This document shows, piece after piece, positions 62,945-64,000 of a DNA stretch of 64,000 bases (its first letter is position 1; every line of letters starts with the position of its first letter). The notes below the pieces were generated by a model. The model did not search any database, was not told the origin of the DNA, and saw nothing but the letters and a program-made list of their open reading frames with translations. The stretch is from Bradyrhizobium sp. B124 (GTDB taxonomy: Bacteria > Pseudomonadota > Alphaproteobacteria > Rhizobiales > Xanthobacteraceae). The stretch is from positions 3,534,001-3,598,000 of the forward strand of contig NZ_CP152413.1 in NCBI RefSeq assembly GCF_038967635.1. Reading direction: 5' to 3'. The position numbers were made by a program, and so were the translations under genes.

Positions 62945-64000
62945 GTGATCAGTCGGGGTTCGGAATGGCACCGTTGAGAGCCGCATATTCATGCGCCCGG
63001 CACCGTGTTCAACAATCAGTTCAAAGGCCCGAAACGCTTGGGGCGATTATTTCACCAGCCTCGAACAGGCGACGCCCGCTATCCGCGCGACCGCGGTGAC
63101 GGACTATTATTGCACCGATACCAACCAGCACGTCTTGCGGGAGATGAAGGAAAGCGGCCGGCTGCCACAGGTCGGGCTCATCTTCCCCAATGTCGAGCTA
63201 CGGCTCGATGTCGCGACGGTGAAAGAGCGCTGGACCAACGTCCACCTTCTCGTCTGCGCCGACGATCCGAACCATGTAGCGGAGGTGGAGCGCTTTCTCA
63301 GCCGGCTGAGATTCGAAGCCTTCGGCGACAACTTCGCCTGCACGCGAGAAGATCTCGCCGAGCTAGGGCGGAGGTCCAAGCCGGAGCTGACCGATGAGCG
63401 GGCCGCGTTCCGCCATGGCGCTTCGCAATTCAAGGTCAACTTCGGAAAATTACGCGAGGAGTTCGGCAAGAGCGATTGGGCAAAAAGAGAACATCCTGAT
63501 CGCAGTTGCCGGCGCCGAAACCGACGGCACGTCCGGCATCCGCGATGCCAATGACGCGACTTTGCGTCAGGAAATCGAGAAGTTCGCGCACGTCATTTTT
63601 GCCAGCAGCCCGGCGCAGCGCGATTTCTGGTTGGGTCGGAAAAGCGGCGTCGGAGTGGACCAGCTTCGCGAGCGATATAACGGGTGCAAACCGTGCCTGC
63701 ACGGCAGCGATGCGCATACGCAGGCGACCGTCGCCAAGCCCGATGGCGATCGCTATTCCTGGATAAAAGGCGCGTTGGAATTCGATGCTCTACGCCACGC
63801 CTATATCGATCCTGCCGGTCGGGCGTATGTCGGCCCCCGTCCTCCTTTTCGGGCTACACCCGCACGTGTCATCGCGGAGATCGAATTGACGGGCGCGGAC
63901 TGGGCACAGACCCCGAAGGTCGCCCTCAATCCCGGTTTGGTCGCCATTATTGGCGCTCGGGGCTCCGGCAAGACTGCGCTTGCGGACGCGATCGCCGCGG
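62945..64000 (+). pseudogene. TrlF-like PHP/AAA ATPase, broken, 3' end outside window
   Basis: A GTG at 62945 begins ISRGSEWHR, then a TGA (62975-62977) in place of a Trp codon, then EPHIHAPGTVFNNQFKGP. After a frameshift, NAWGDYFTSLEQATPAIRATAVTDYYCTDTNQHVL and on to SDWAKR follow. After a second shift near 63488, NILIAVAGAETDGTSG leads to HGSDAHTQATV and a Walker A GARGSGKT at the window end. The HxH and GSDAH pieces are PHP-type metal ligands. The domain order PHP then AAA matches TrlF family proteins, found in accessory, defence-type loci. Confidence 0.65.

Noticed and set aside
24438..64000. CRISPR array or retron/defence cassette
   Set aside because: No regularly spaced repeats, Cas proteins, reverse transcriptase or msr/msd-like structure were seen; only the broken TrlF-like gene has a possible defence link.

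Overview
The window looks like chromosomal DNA of an alphaproteobacterium of the Bradyrhizobium/Nitrobacteraceae type. This rests on high GC, BA14K and GlsB/YeaQ family proteins, a Pimeloyl/short-chain acyl type XRE regulator next to a long isocitrate lyase, many small zinc-ribbon proteins typical of Bradyrhizobium, ABC_sub_bind paralogues starting with RRREF-type signals, and the dispersed intergenic repeat seen before the aldehyde dehydrogenase stop. The assignment is by recognition, not by a database search.

Region 1 (1-7.9 kb) is ordinary chromosome: a DUF4269 pseudogene, isocitrate lyase (aceA) divergent from an ScfR/RamB-like regulator with TTGTAAG operators between them, an SerA-type phosphoglycerate dehydrogenase, two small secreted proteins and an AraC regulator.

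Region 2 (7.9-22.4 kb) is a sugar catabolic regulon that fits deoxyribose or a related pentose. It has a UgpC-type ABC importer, a ribokinase-family kinase, an RbsD/FucU-type mutarotase, a double-domain aldehyde dehydrogenase and DeoC aldolase on the minus strand. A divergent DeoR regulator follows, then a second, ribose-type ABC importer. Very similar 16-base inverted repeats lie in front of deoC/deoR and in front of the second transporter, so both units are probably controlled by the same repressor. DeoC would give acetaldehyde plus glyceraldehyde-3-phosphate, the dehydrogenase would give acetate, and the glyoxylate shunt enzyme aceA lies 13 kb away. A PQQ/cytochrome c polyvinyl-alcohol-dehydrogenase-like gene closes this part.

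Region 3 (24.7-48 kb) begins with the 3' 47 bases of a tRNA-Pro next to a frameshifted tyrosine recombinase, which marks the left end of an integrated element whose right end is not seen. It is a low-density accessory region holding small zinc-ribbon proteins, remnants of a hybrid kinase, DNA ligase, phage prohead protease and BrkB, two decayed IS66 copies, and a recombinase/histidine-kinase chimera. Intact islands within it are dodecin, PhaC, a DUF892 ferroxidase-like protein, a DUF72 protein, a four-gene membrane/coiled-coil operon and a cold-shock protein.

Region 4 (48.5-57.8 kb) has an intact, translationally coupled signalling operon (sensor kinase, receiver, receiver-adenylate cyclase) and four tandem paralogous orphan ABC substrate-binding proteins.

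Region 5 (58-64 kb) is strongly decayed. Fragments or broken copies of DUF1330, hsp20, a heat-shock-associated small gene, rpoH, polX, a cysteine hydrolase, a HAD phosphatase and a TrlF-like PHP/ATPase follow one another, with a NUDIX protein that has lost a catalytic glutamate.
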